This document shows positions 1 to 8,471 of a stretch of 64,000 nt of DNA, piece by piece. The stretch is from positions 2,712,001-2,776,000 of the forward strand of contig NZ_CP034179.1 in the NCBI RefSeq assembly GCF_003860345.1, in the 5' to 3' direction. Every line of letters begins with the position of its first letter. The stretch's first letter is position 1. Made by a program: the position numbers and the translations under genes. Below the pieces are notes generated by a model, which worked only from the letters and a program-made list of their open reading frames with translations, did no database searches and was not told the DNA's origin. This DNA is from Caenibius tardaugens NBRC 16725 (GTDB lineage: Bacteria; Pseudomonadota; Alphaproteobacteria; Sphingomonadales; Sphingomonadaceae).

Positions 1-1
1 T

Positions 2-943
2 TTCTTTCTGTTCCGGGGCGATATCCTGTTTTCCTATGCGGTCTGCGGGCTGGTCGTGCTCATGGTGGGGGCGCATCGCATTGCGGCGGCCCCGGCGATC
101 TGGACAGGATGCGGGCTCTATCTGCTGGGCGGAGCCTTCGCGATCTGGCCCTATATCGCCCTGTTGCCGGAAGAAGGGGCGGCGCTGGCGGCCTGCGCCG
201 ATGTGGCGCGATGCATTGCCTCACGGGCGGCGGACGACAATTACTGGGCCGTTCTCGGGGCGGAAATGGCCAATGCGGCCCATGAAACGCAGATCATGCG
301 CGGATCGTGGCCCGGCATCGTCGCCAATAATCTTATCGAGCATGCCTCTGGCCCGGCGTGGGGCGCGTTCATGGCCCTGCTGGAAAGCTTTCCGACCATG
401 TTGATCGGCATCGGCCTTTACCGTGCGGGACTGTTCAGCGCGGCCACCGGGCATCGCCTGCTGGGCTGGGGCGTGGCGGGCGTGGTGTTGGGCCTGATAC
501 TGACCTGGCCGCTGGCACTATGGCTCATGCGGGCGGACGATCCGCTCTATCTCACATTCGTTGTCGTTCTCGGCCCGGCGCAGGCTGCCCGTTTGCCGAT
601 GGTGCTGGGCATGGCGGCGGTGCTGGTCTGGCTTGCCCCGCGAGTGGCGGGCGGTTGGCTGGGCCAGTGTTTCGTGGCGGCAGGGCGCATGGCGTTCAGC
701 AATTACATCGGCACGTCGCTGGTCATGGCTGTGCTGTTTCAGGGCTGGGGCCTTGGTCTCTACGGCGTTCTGGGGCGCACCGAACTGATGGTGCCGGTGC
801 TGGCCGGATGTGTGGTGATGCTGGTCTGGTCGCGCCCCTGGCTGAACCGATTCGCCTTTGGTCCGCTGGAATGGGCATGGCGCTGCCTGACGTATGGCCG
901 CATATTCCCTTTGCGACGAATGGATGAAAATCGCCCTTGTTAA
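2..943 (+). CDS. DUF418 family membrane protein, 3' part
   Basis: The gene runs in from the left edge, and 313 residues to the stop codon are visible. The first visible residues include an Arg-Gly-Asp-Ile-Leu motif followed by hydrophobic sequence, as in the DUF418/YeiB family. About seven hydrophobic segments follow, and the C-terminal part contains the conserved-looking GRMAFSNYIGTS stretch. DUF418 proteins are polytopic inner-membrane proteins with no established biochemical function; some sit with transport or secondary-metabolite genes. Here the gene ends just before a ferredoxin/ferritin pair and shares no obvious role with it. The family call is fairly firm; function unknown. Confidence 0.8.
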   Translation, partial: FFLFRGDILFSYAVCGLVVLMVGAHRIAAAPAIWTGCGLYLLGGAFAIWPYIALLPEEGAALAACADVARCIASRAADDNYWAVLGAEMANAAHETQIMRGSWPGIVANNLIEHASGPAWGAFMALLESFPTMLIGIGLYRAGLFSAATGHRLLGWGVAGVVLGLILTWPLALWLMRADDPLYLTFVVVLGPAQAARLPMVLGMAAVLVWLAPRVAGGWLGQCFVAAGRMAFSNYIGTSLVMAVLFQGWGLGLYGVLGRTELMVPVLAGCVVMLVWSRPWLNRFAFGPLEWAWRCLTYGRIFPLRRMDENRPC

Positions 944-958
944 TGCAACCTATTCGCA
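944..958. promoter_or_regulatory. Candidate iron-box (Fur/Mur-like) before bfd
   Basis: The 15 bases TGCAACCTATTCGCA form an imperfect palindrome with TGCAA and TCGCA arms around five bases. This is the general form of alphaproteobacterial Fur/Mur sites (TGCAA-N5-TTGCA type). It starts one base after the upstream stop codon and lies about 40 bases before bfd, a gene usually controlled by iron. This is pattern matching from memory only. Confidence 0.35.
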
Positions 959-995
959 TTAGATTGCAGGAGTAGCGAGTCACGGGAGTAGTGCC

Positions 996-1178
996 TTGTA
1001 TATCTGCATTTGCAATGCGATCCGGGAGTGTGAATTGCGCACCGCAGCGCGCCGTTGTCCGGGCAATGCGCAGAGCGTTTACGCATCCATGGGCAAAGTG
1101 CCCGACTGTTGCTGTTGCATCGACGACGCAGAAGCAATTCTGGAAGACGAACGGGAATTCGCCACCTGCCCGGCATAG
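996..1178 (+). CDS. bfd: Bacterioferritin-associated ferredoxin
   Basis: This 60-residue protein has the Bfd [2Fe-2S] cysteine pattern: Cys4-x-Cys6 near the N-terminus and Cys38-x-x-Cys41 in a run of four cysteines. Bfd delivers electrons to the haem of bacterioferritin so that stored ferric iron is reduced and released. Bacterioferritin follows 127 bases downstream on the same strand. The start is TTG at 996, chosen because the family begins MY(I/V)CICNA and because GGGAG lies seven bases upstream. An extra Cys12 and Cys21 are unusual but do not disturb the motif. Confidence 0.88.
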   Translation: MYICICNAIRECELRTAARRCPGNAQSVYASMGKVPDCCCCIDDAEAILEDEREFATCPA

Positions 1179-1205
1179 GGGCGGTGATTCTGACAAACAT
1201 TCGCA

Positions 1206-1228
1206 AAGCCTAGGAAATCCTAGGTTTT
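1206..1228. terminator. Palindromic hairpin with T-run between bfd and bfr
   Basis: Two perfect CCTAGG copies (1209-1214 and 1219-1224) flank AAAT, and with neighbouring A/T pairs they form a stem of about nine base pairs that runs into five T residues. It could be a terminator or attenuator that lets bfr be expressed apart from bfd, or an operator since each arm is itself palindromic. Confidence 0.45.
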
Positions 1229-1305
1229 TGGGCTGCCAGTCTTGTCATTGCAGCGGTTGCAGCGCATAATGCGCGGCGAACATTCCGCTACAATACGAGG
1301 CAAAA

Positions 1306-1785
1306 ATGAAGGGCGACCCCAAGGTCATCGAGTTCCTGAACAAGGCTCTGACCAACGAGCTCACCGCGATCAATCAGTACTGGCTGCATTACCGCACGCT
1401 GAAACACTGGGGTGTGAACAAGCTCGCCGAATACGAACGGCACGAATCGATCGATGAAATGAAGCATGCCGATGCGCTGGCGGAACGCGTGCTGTTTCTC
1501 GATGGCCTGCCCAACTTCCAGGCGATCAACCGGTTGAAAGTGGGCGAAACGGTTGAGGAAATCCTCAAGGCCGATCTCGCGCTCGAAATGGAGGCGCTGC
1601 CCTTGCTGCGCGATGCCATTGCCTATTGCGAAACCGTGCGCGACTATATCAGCCGCGAAATCTTCGAACGCATTCTGGAAAGCGAGGAAGAACACGTCGA
1701 TTTCCTCGAAACCCAGTTCGACATGATCGAACGCATGGGCCTGCAAAACTACGTCCAACTGCACAGCGAACCCGCCGGCGAATAA
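1306..1785 (+). CDS. bfr: Bacterioferritin
   Basis: The 159-residue product is full length for Bfr, the haem-containing 24-subunit iron-storage shell. All key residues are visible: ferroxidase ligands Glu18, Glu51, His54, Glu94, Glu127 and His130, and the haem-ligating Met52 in DEMKHAD. Haem binding separates it from plain ferritin and fits the adjacent bfd, the electron donor for iron release. GAGG lies eight bases before the ATG. A good terminator follows the stop. Confidence 0.97.
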   Translation: MKGDPKVIEFLNKALTNELTAINQYWLHYRTLKHWGVNKLAEYERHESIDEMKHADALAERVLFLDGLPNFQAINRLKVGETVEEILKADLALEMEALPLLRDAIAYCETVRDYISREIFERILESEEEHVDFLETQFDMIERMGLQNYVQLHSEPAGE

Positions 1786-1812
1786 CCGGCGCGTGGCCTT
1801 GTGGCTGTGGGG

Positions 1813-1837
1813 AAGGGGGCTTTCGGGCCCCCTTTTT
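1813..1837 (+). terminator. Intrinsic terminator after bfr
   Basis: Eight-base arms AAGGGGGC and GCCCCCTT with a six-base loop lead into a T-run. It lies 28 bases after the bfr stop, between bfr and the oppositely oriented dmeF. Confidence 0.85.
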
Positions 1838-1873
1838 CGTTCCGGTGTCGCTGTCGCTGTCGGGCTGCTGCCG

Positions 1874-2836
1874 CTAGCGGGTTTCCACCGTCACATGCGC
1901 GAGTTCATGGATCGCCCGCAACCGTGATCGCACGGTTTCGGCGCTGGCGGCCCCCGATACGCTGACAATCGCGGCATGCGCGCCGGGGCCCACACGCCAG
2001 ATGTGCAGATCGGTGATATGGGCGTCACCCGGCCCTTCCACTTCGTTGCGGACTTCGTCTTCCAGATGCGTGTCCGCCATGTCGAGCAGCACGGCCGCCG
2101 TATCGCGCAGCAGCGACCACGCCCAGACGGTGATGACGACGGCGCCGACAATGCCCATCAGCGGGTCGAGCCAGACCCAGCCCATATAACGCCCGCCCAG
2201 CAGCGCCGCGATCGCCAGGACCGATGTCAGCGCATCGGCCATGACGTGGAGATAGGCCGAACGCAGGTTGTTGTCGTGATGGTGGTGTCCGCCGCCCTCT
2301 GCATGAGCATGAGCATGATCGTGGTGGTGCCCATGATCGTGATGGCTGTGGCCATGATGCCCATGATCATGATGGTGCCCACCGCCCAACAGGAAGGCGC
2401 TGATCACGTTCACGATCAGGCCCAGAATGGCGACAATGGTCGCCTCGCCAAAGGCGACGGGGCGCGGATCGAGCAGCCGGGCGACCGATTCCACCCCGAT
2501 GCCCAGCGCGATTAGCGCCAGCGCGAAAGCGGAAGCGAACCCCGCCAGATCGCCCACTTTGCCGGTGCCGAAGGTAAATCGCGGGTTGCGCACGTGGCGC
2601 CGCGCGTAAACATAGGCCAGCGCGGCCACGCCCAGCGCCCCGGCATGGGTCGCCATGTGAAAGCCATCGGCCAGCAGGGCCATCGAATTGAACAGCGAGC
2701 CGGCGATGATTTCGCCCACCATCATCACGCTGGTCAGCACGACCACCCACAAGGTGCGGCGGGCGTTCTCGTCATGCCGGTCGCCCAGAAACATGTGATC
2801 GTGGCTCAGCGCCGCAATATCGCTGTCGAGAGTCAT
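1874..2836 (-). CDS. dmeF: CDF-family Co/Ni exporter DmeF
   Basis: A 320-residue cation diffusion facilitator of the inner membrane that exports divalent metal by proton exchange. The N-terminal LGDRHDENARRT block, the transmembrane metal-site HxxxH/D motifs (for example GFHMATH, HVMADALTS) and a very His-rich cytoplasmic loop around residues 155-195 fit the DmeF branch, linked to cobalt and nickel. The gene follows an RcnR-type regulator, which supports that substrate. The ATG at 2836 is preferred over one at 2857: it has AAAGG just upstream and lies ten bases after the regulator's stop, while the earlier ATG would overlap the regulator. Confidence 0.9.
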   Translation of the reverse strand: MTLDSDIAALSHDHMFLGDRHDENARRTLWVVVLTSVMMVGEIIAGSLFNSMALLADGFHMATHAGALGVAALAYVYARRHVRNPRFTFGTGKVGDLAGFASAFALALIALGIGVESVARLLDPRPVAFGEATIVAILGLIVNVISAFLLGGGHHHDHGHHGHSHHDHGHHHDHAHAHAEGGGHHHHDNNLRSAYLHVMADALTSVLAIAALLGGRYMGWVWLDPLMGIVGAVVITVWAWSLLRDTAAVLLDMADTHLEDEVRNEVEGPGDAHITDLHIWRVGPGAHAAIVSVSGAASAETVRSRLRAIHELAHVTVETR

Positions 2837-2846
2837 TGCCCGCCTT

Positions 2847-3122
2847 TCACTTGGCATAACGGCGAATGGCCGCGATCAGTTCTTCCGCCCCGGCCGTACG
2901 CTCCGCCGCGTCCAGATCGGGATGCGCCACATGTTCGCGCACATGATCCTCGATCAGTTCATCCATCAGCCCGTTGATCGCGCCGCGCGCGCCAGCCACC
3001 TGATGCAGCACGGCGGAACACCCCGCATCGCCCGCAATCGCCTTCTCGATCGCCGCCATTTGCCCGGCAATTCGCCGCACGCGAGCGAGCAACTGTTCCT
3101 TGTTCGATGTGACATGTCCCAT
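2847..3122 (-). CDS. dmeR: DmeR/RcnR-type metal-responsive repressor
   Basis: This 91-residue all-helical protein belongs to the CsoR/RcnR family of tetrameric repressors. His3, Cys35, His60 and His64, the Ni/Co ligands known in RcnR, are all at the same positions here. This points to cobalt/nickel sensing rather than copper (CsoR) or formaldehyde (FrmR). It is the first gene of a dmeR-dmeF operon and probably represses its own promoter; a G-tract operator-like sequence lies directly upstream. Metal binding is expected to release the repressor and turn on efflux. Confidence 0.92.
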   Translation of the reverse strand: MGHVTSNKEQLLARVRRIAGQMAAIEKAIAGDAGCSAVLHQVAGARGAINGLMDELIEDHVREHVAHPDLDAAERTAGAEELIAAIRRYAK

Positions 3123-3144
3123 AGGGTACCCCCCTATACCATAT
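3121..3144 (-). promoter_or_regulatory. Candidate DmeR operator with C6/G6 tract
   Basis: Immediately before dmeR, six consecutive C residues on the + strand (3129-3134) are flanked by GGTA on one side and TACC on the other (3125-3128 and 3137-3140). RcnR-type repressors bind G-tracts bracketed by short AT-containing inverted repeats, so this matches position and form of an autoregulatory operator. Confidence 0.65.
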
Positions 3145-3205
3145 GAGGGCGCGGGAAAAGAGGGCGATAGATAGCGGGGCAGTCCGTTGGTGCGTTCCGG
3201 AAGCC

Positions 3206-3487
3206 TTACGGGTGACTAAGGCGATGGACTTCTGTGAGAGAGGATGTCGCGCCTGTTTTCAGCCATAGCGGCTGCAATGCGGCCCGATCCGGATCGGCAC
3301 GAAACGCGTCCAGAGCCCCGGCGTCGGGAAATTCCAGCAGATGCAGTTCGCGCCCATTGTCCGTCGAACGCACACGCTCGCGCACCTTTCCGCCATATTT
3401 GGCCAGCAAGCCGAGCACCTGATTCTCATAGAGCTCAAACAGGGCCATGTCCGCTGAAGCAAGATCGAACTGAGCGAGAATGAGCAC
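3206..3487 (-). CDS. DUF1330-like small protein
   Basis: A 93-residue soluble protein of the dimeric alpha-beta barrel type, with the VLILAQFDL strand, an ENQVLGLLAKYGGK helix and a HLLEFPD strand typical of DUF1330-like proteins. No catalytic residue can be named; relatives include small oxygenase-like folds of unknown role. I chose the GTG at 3487 because AAGGA lies upstream and the first beta strand begins there; the reading frame stays open further upstream but shows no family-like sequence. It is separated from clpX by a terminator and is probably monocistronic. Confidence 0.65.
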   Translation of the reverse strand: MLILAQFDLASADMALFELYENQVLGLLAKYGGKVRERVRSTDNGRELHLLEFPDAGALDAFRADPDRAALQPLWLKTGATSSLTEVHRLSHP

Positions 3488-3577
3488 CGGCTTTTTCCTT
3501 GTCGTCCGGATTATCCGGGAGTGGTTGGATGATGGTACAGCCTGGGGCGTTTGACTGCCATCCCGCCCCGCCAAAAG

Positions 3578-3612
3578 AAAAGCCCGGGGCGCGTGCTGCG
3601 ACCCGGGCTTTT
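3578..3612 (-). terminator. Bidirectional intrinsic terminator after clpX
   Basis: Arms AAAAGCCCGGG and CCCGGGCTTTTT enclose a 13-base loop, with A-rich and T-rich flanks. It lies 30 bases after the clpX stop on the - strand, before the DUF1330-like gene. Confidence 0.85.
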
Positions 3613-3641
3613 TCATGCCTTGTGGGGGAGCCCTGCTGCCG

Positions 3642-4901
<1,260 letters not shown>

Positions 4902-5073
4902 ATTTCAATCCTACCCCCGCAAGTGGCGGGGATTCGCCAGTGACAGTCTAGTCACACGGCAGTCATAATCAATCCGCACCCATACAACGCCGAAACAGGC
5001 CCGAAAACCCCTTCTGGACCGGCAAAAACCCGTGAGTTTCCGCCGGTTTCCAGAAAGGTCGGGCCTGCTACGT

Positions 5074-5778
5074 TCACTCGGGCGCGCCGCCCGAACCCTC
5101 GTCAGCCGGGGTTTCGTCCGTATCAGGGCGGCTTTCGAAGACCTTGTCCACAATACCGAACTTCAAAGCTTCATCGGCTTCGAGGAAGGTATCGCGATCC
5201 AGCGCCCGTTCGATGTCGGTCAGGCTCTGCCCGGTATATTTGACATAGAGGTCGTTCATCCGTTGCCGGATGCGCAGGATTTCGCGCGCCTGTATTTCGA
5301 TGTCCGAAGCCATGCCGCGTGCCCCGCCCGAAGGCTGGTGGACCATGATCCGGGCGTTCGGCAGGGCAATGCGCATGCCCGGTTCGCCCGCTGCCAGCAG
5401 GAAGCTACCCATCGATGCGGCCTGCCCGATGCAGACTGTCGAAACGCGCGGCTTGATGTACTGCATCGTGTCATGGATCGCCATGCCGGCCGTCACCACC
5501 CCGCCGGGCGAGTTGATGTACATGCTGATCGGCTTGGACGGATTTTCCGATTCCAGGAACAGCAGCTGGGCGACGATCAGCGATGCCATATTGTCTTCCA
5601 CCTGACCGGTCACGAACACGATGCGTTCGCGCAGCAGGCGGCTGAAAATATCGAAGCTGCGTTCACCCCGGCTGGTCTGTTCGACCACGACGGGGACCAG
5701 CGCGCCGGTGAAAGGATCGCGGGTGAACTGGCCCTGGGTTGCGTAGGCATCACCGGTATTGCCGAACAGGTCGATCAT
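5074..5778 (-). CDS. clpP: ATP-dependent Clp protease proteolytic subunit ClpP
   Basis: This serine peptidase forms the degradation chamber of ClpXP. The catalytic triad is Ser122 (ASMGS), His147 (MVHQP) and Asp196 (DRDTF), with spacings of 25 and 49 residues identical to known ClpP. At 234 residues it is longer than the usual 195-210: about 15 residues lie before the conserved core and an acidic Glu/Asp/Pro-rich tail of about 20 residues lies after it. A sigma-32-like promoter sits just upstream, which suggests heat-shock control by the RpoH encoded in this window. Confidence 0.97.
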   Translation of the reverse strand: MIDLFGNTGDAYATQGQFTRDPFTGALVPVVVEQTSRGERSFDIFSRLLRERIVFVTGQVEDNMASLIVAQLLFLESENPSKPISMYINSPGGVVTAGMAIHDTMQYIKPRVSTVCIGQAASMGSFLLAAGEPGMRIALPNARIMVHQPSGGARGMASDIEIQAREILRIRQRMNDLYVKYTGQSLTDIERALDRDTFLEADEALKFGIVDKVFESRPDTDETPADEGSGGAPE

Positions 5779-5802
5779 GGAAGTCCTCTTTTGTTGCCGC
5801 GC

Positions 5803-5837
5803 CTATGTCGCGCTGCACGCGGCGATGTTCAAGGGGG
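5803..5837 (-). promoter_or_regulatory. Candidate RpoH (sigma-32) promoter of clpP
   Basis: On the - strand CCCCCTTGAAC (-35 core CTTGAAC at 5827-5833) is followed after 16 bases by CGACATAG (5803-5810), a fair match to the -10 consensus CCCCATNT. The -10 ends 24 bases before the clpP ATG, a sensible distance. Confidence 0.6.
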
Positions 5838-5859
5838 TTAACCCTTTTCCCGGCGCACA

Positions 5860-5898
5860 GCATCCCCCGGAGCGCGGAAAACCGGCCCCGGGGGATGC
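5860..5898 (-). terminator. Strong inverted repeat between the antiporter gene and clpP
   Basis: Perfect 11-base arms GCATCCCCCGG (5860-5870) and CCGGGGGATGC (5888-5898) enclose 17 bases. It sits after the antiporter gene and before the clpP promoter. There is no T-run, so it may be a non-canonical terminator or a structured leader. Confidence 0.5.
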
Positions 5899-5960
5899 CC
5901 TCGCTGTGCGGTTTTTCGCCGCTACCTCCATGCCGTGGTGCCCATCCTGTTATCCCCGGC

Positions 5961-5996
5961 GCTATCCCAGCCCCTATCCCAGCCCCTATCCCCGCA
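5961..5996. repeat. Three 12-bp tandem repeats
   Basis: Units of the form (C/G)CTATCCCAGCC occur three times head to tail at 5961-5972, 5973-5984 and 5985-5996, the last one with changes. The array spans the stop codon of the antiporter gene, so part of it is coding. Confidence 0.7.
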
Positions 5997-7638
5997 TCGC
6001 GGCGAGTGCGGCCATGCGCAGGGCAATTTCCCGTTCGCCCATGACCACGTGATCCGCGCCGCGGTGTGCAAGGTCTTCCACCTGATCGTCGGAATGCGCG
6101 CGCGCGATGATCCGCAGCGCCGGGTTGATCGCCCGCGCACGCACGGTGATAACCCCCGCTTCGATCCCTTCGGGGGTCGCGAGCAACAGGGTCGATGCCG
6201 TGTCGATCCGCGCCAGTTCGAGCACGCTGGCCGAGGTGGCATCGCCGACGATGACCGAAATCCCCGCCTGTTCGGCCAGCGCCGCCATATCGCGCTGATC
6301 CTCGATCACAGTCAGCTTTTCCCCGCGTTCGCGCACGCGGGTGGCGATCAGCTGGCCGACCCGGCCATAGCCGATCAGTACCGTGCGGGTGGGCGGTGTG
6401 GGCGGCGGTGCGGCTTCCGCGGTGCTGGATACGCGCCCCGGTTTGACGGCCAGCGAAAACAGCAGCGGGTTGAGCAGGATCGAGATAATCGCGCCCGCCA
6501 GAATCAGATCGCGCGCTTCCCCGGTCAACACGCCCAGCGATACGCCCAGCGCGGCCAGGATAAACGAAAACTCCCCGATCTGCGCGAGACTGACGGACAC
6601 GGTCAGCGCGGTCTGCGTCGGGTGCCCGAACAGGCGCACGATGGCGAAGGCGGCAGCCGATTTGCCGATCAGAATGATCGCCACGGTGCCCAGTAGCGGC
6701 AGGGGCTGTTCGAGAATCACCTTGGGATCGAACAGCATGCCCACCGAAACGAAGAACAGCACCGCGAAGGCATCGCGCAAAGGCAGCGTTTCTTCCGCCG
6801 CGCGCCGGCTGAGCTGCGTTTCACCCAGAATCATGCCGGCGAAGAACGCCCCGAGCGCGAAAGATACGTCGAACACCACCGCCGCGCCGAACGCCACGCC
6901 CAGCGCAATCGCCAGCACCGCCAGCCGGAACAGTTCGCGCGATCCGGTATGCGCGGTCCAGTGCAGCAGCGAGGGAATGATCCGTTTGCCGACAAGCAGC
7001 ATTGCCGCGAAGAAGCCGATGACTTTGACCACCACCACGGCGATCGATTTGAGCAGATCGCCGGTACCCGTACCGTCGGGGCTGTTCTGGATCGTGACGA
7101 TGACTGGCAGGAGGACCAGCGTCAGCACCATGGCGAGATCTTCGACGATCAGCCAGCCCACGGCGATCCGCCCACGTTCGGTTTGCAGGATATCGCGCGC
7201 TTGCAGGGCGCGCAGCAACACCACTGTGCTGGCGACCGATAGCGCGAGGCCGAACACCACACTGCCTAGCACCTCCCAGCCCATCGACAGACCCAGCCCC
7301 GTGCCCAGCAGTGTGGCGACGCCGATCTGCGCAATGGCGCCGGGCACGGCGATCCCGCGCACGGACAGCAGGTCTTTCAGCGAGAAATGGAGGCCGACCC
7401 CGAACATCAGCAGGATCACGCCGATTTCCGCCAGTTCCATGGCGAGCTTGGTATCGGCGACGATGCCGGGGGTGAAAGGGCCGACAAGAACCCCCGCCAG
7501 CAGATAGCCGGCAATGGGGGGAATGCGCAGTTTGTGAGCCAATGCACCGGCAGCAAAGGCAAACACGAGGCCTGCGACGATCGTGCCAATAAGGGGCGTG
7601 TGATGCGGCATCGGCTTACTGCGCCCGGCGTGCGACAT
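5986..7638 (-). CDS. YbaL/Kef-type cation:proton antiporter with RCK domain
   Basis: A 550-residue monovalent cation:proton antiporter (CPA2). About twelve membrane helices (residues 15-390) include the GYLLAGVLVGPFTPG segment and the GWLIVEDLAMV helix. A cytoplasmic TrkA-N/RCK_N domain follows from about residue 430 with the nucleotide-binding signature GYGRVGQLIA. The domain order resembles E. coli YbaL and KefB/C, which exchange K+ or Na+ for H+ and are gated by nucleotides or thiols. No KefF/G-type partner is adjacent. The start is either 7638 or the ATG at 7611; neither has a strong ribosome binding site. Confidence 0.88.
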   Translation of the reverse strand: MSHAGRSKPMPHHTPLIGTIVAGLVFAFAAGALAHKLRIPPIAGYLLAGVLVGPFTPGIVADTKLAMELAEIGVILLMFGVGLHFSLKDLLSVRGIAVPGAIAQIGVATLLGTGLGLSMGWEVLGSVVFGLALSVASTVVLLRALQARDILQTERGRIAVGWLIVEDLAMVLTLVLLPVIVTIQNSPDGTGTGDLLKSIAVVVVKVIGFFAAMLLVGKRIIPSLLHWTAHTGSRELFRLAVLAIALGVAFGAAVVFDVSFALGAFFAGMILGETQLSRRAAEETLPLRDAFAVLFFVSVGMLFDPKVILEQPLPLLGTVAIILIGKSAAAFAIVRLFGHPTQTALTVSVSLAQIGEFSFILAALGVSLGVLTGEARDLILAGAIISILLNPLLFSLAVKPGRVSSTAEAAPPPTPPTRTVLIGYGRVGQLIATRVRERGEKLTVIEDQRDMAALAEQAGISVIVGDATSASVLELARIDTASTLLLATPEGIEAGVITVRARAINPALRIIARAHSDDQVEDLAHRGADHVVMGEREIALRMAALAAMRG

Positions 7639-7808
7639 TCATGGCGCCGCACTCCCTTTGGCAGGAGGGCAGGGCTGGCCGGGCGGGCCGGGTGGCGCAA
7701 GCGCAGCCTGCCGCACCGGGCAAACTGCGTATTCTGGTTCGTGGTCTATCATCCGTTCTGCCTTAATCGCGGGGAACCGCACCCGCACAGGTGTGCGGGT
7801 GGTCACGA

Positions 7809-8171
7809 TCAGGCAGCGGGCGGCGCCCTTGCCGCGCGCGATGACGGCGCGATGGTCCAGTTCGGCGGACCGGTCTGAGCGATGGTGCGGAGGCGTGGCG
7901 CGGCGATCGCCGCAGAGAGCAGGTGCGGCACTGCCGCCGTCGCGACAAACAGGGCCGGGAGGGCGGGGGTCAGGCCAGCGGTGCGTCGCGCGGTGTCCGC
8001 CGGGCGCGCGCGCAGGACCGATACGTCCATGGTGGACGAACTGAAGGCGGAACCGCTGGTCCGCTCCAGCGGCGCGGAGAGCGGCATGGCGGCGTGGAAC
8101 GCGACAAGCAGCAGCAGCAGGAACGAGACCACATGCCATAAGGCGGGTCCAGATGTGCGGCTGCGGGTCAT
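7809..8171 (-). CDS. Hypothetical small membrane or secreted protein
   Basis: The 120-residue product has one N-terminal hydrophobic segment (about residues 13-30, VVSFLLLLLVAFHAA), then a Ser/Thr-rich stretch, a second Ala-rich hydrophobic patch near 70-90 and a Pro/Arg-rich tail ending ARAPPAA. I do not recognise a domain. Small proteins of this look occur in sphingomonads, but composition alone could open a frame in such GC-rich DNA. It would be a single gene upstream of, and co-oriented with, the antiporter gene, separated by 170 bases in which I see nothing. Confidence 0.45.
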   Translation of the reverse strand: MTRSRTSGPALWHVVSFLLLLLVAFHAAMPLSAPLERTSGSAFSSSTMDVSVLRARPADTARRTAGLTPALPALFVATAAVPHLLSAAIAAPRLRTIAQTGPPNWTIAPSSRAARAPPAA

Positions 8172-8312
8172 GAACGAAAACTAACGCACGGCTGGCGAAT
8201 CGCCAACGCCTTTTGCTGTGACTGCGAAGGAAATCGTGCCGTGGTGCATCATAGTGTCCACCGGGCCCGGTGCTGTGCGGGTGGAATTGGGGCAGGGGTG
8301 GAAAACGGCCTG

Positions 8313-8372
8313 TCTGAAACCGACTGGTCTGAAACGCATGGGCCTGAAACGCATGGACCTGAAACGAACCGG
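8313..8372. repeat. Four 15-bp tandem repeats
   Basis: Units starting at 8313, 8328, 8343 and 8358 share (T/C)CTGAAACG followed by CATGG-like ends; the middle two differ at only two positions. The unit length is a multiple of three, so a frame through it repeats Leu-Lys-Arg-Met-like pentapeptides. Confidence 0.85.
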
Positions 8373-8400
8373 CCCGCCCCCCATGAAGGGAGCGGGCCGG
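8369..8400 (-). terminator. Likely terminator of trigger factor
   Basis: Nine-base arms CCGGCCCGC and GCGGGCCGG enclose a 14-base loop about 70 bases after the tig stop. The T-run on the - strand is weak (TTCGTTTC). Confidence 0.5.
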
Positions 8401-8471
8401 GTCTTTAACGGTTTCGGGCCATTTCCGGCGCGGTAAACCCGCGCCGAAGCGCCCGACCAGGCCTTATCAGC

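Larger units (their letters stand above)
8172..8471. other. Non-coding stretch after trigger factor
   Basis: These 300 bases hold no gene I can support. They contain four 15-bp tandem repeats (8313-8372) and a GC-rich hairpin (8369-8400) that probably ends trigger-factor transcription. Short frames are open through the repeats on both strands but resemble nothing known. Confidence 0.6.

Noticed and set aside
8218-8436. 72-residue frame with Leu-Lys-Arg-Met repeats after trigger factor
   Set aside because: No ribosome binding site, no resemblance to a known protein, and it runs through a tandem repeat and a terminator hairpin. Kept only as a repeat.
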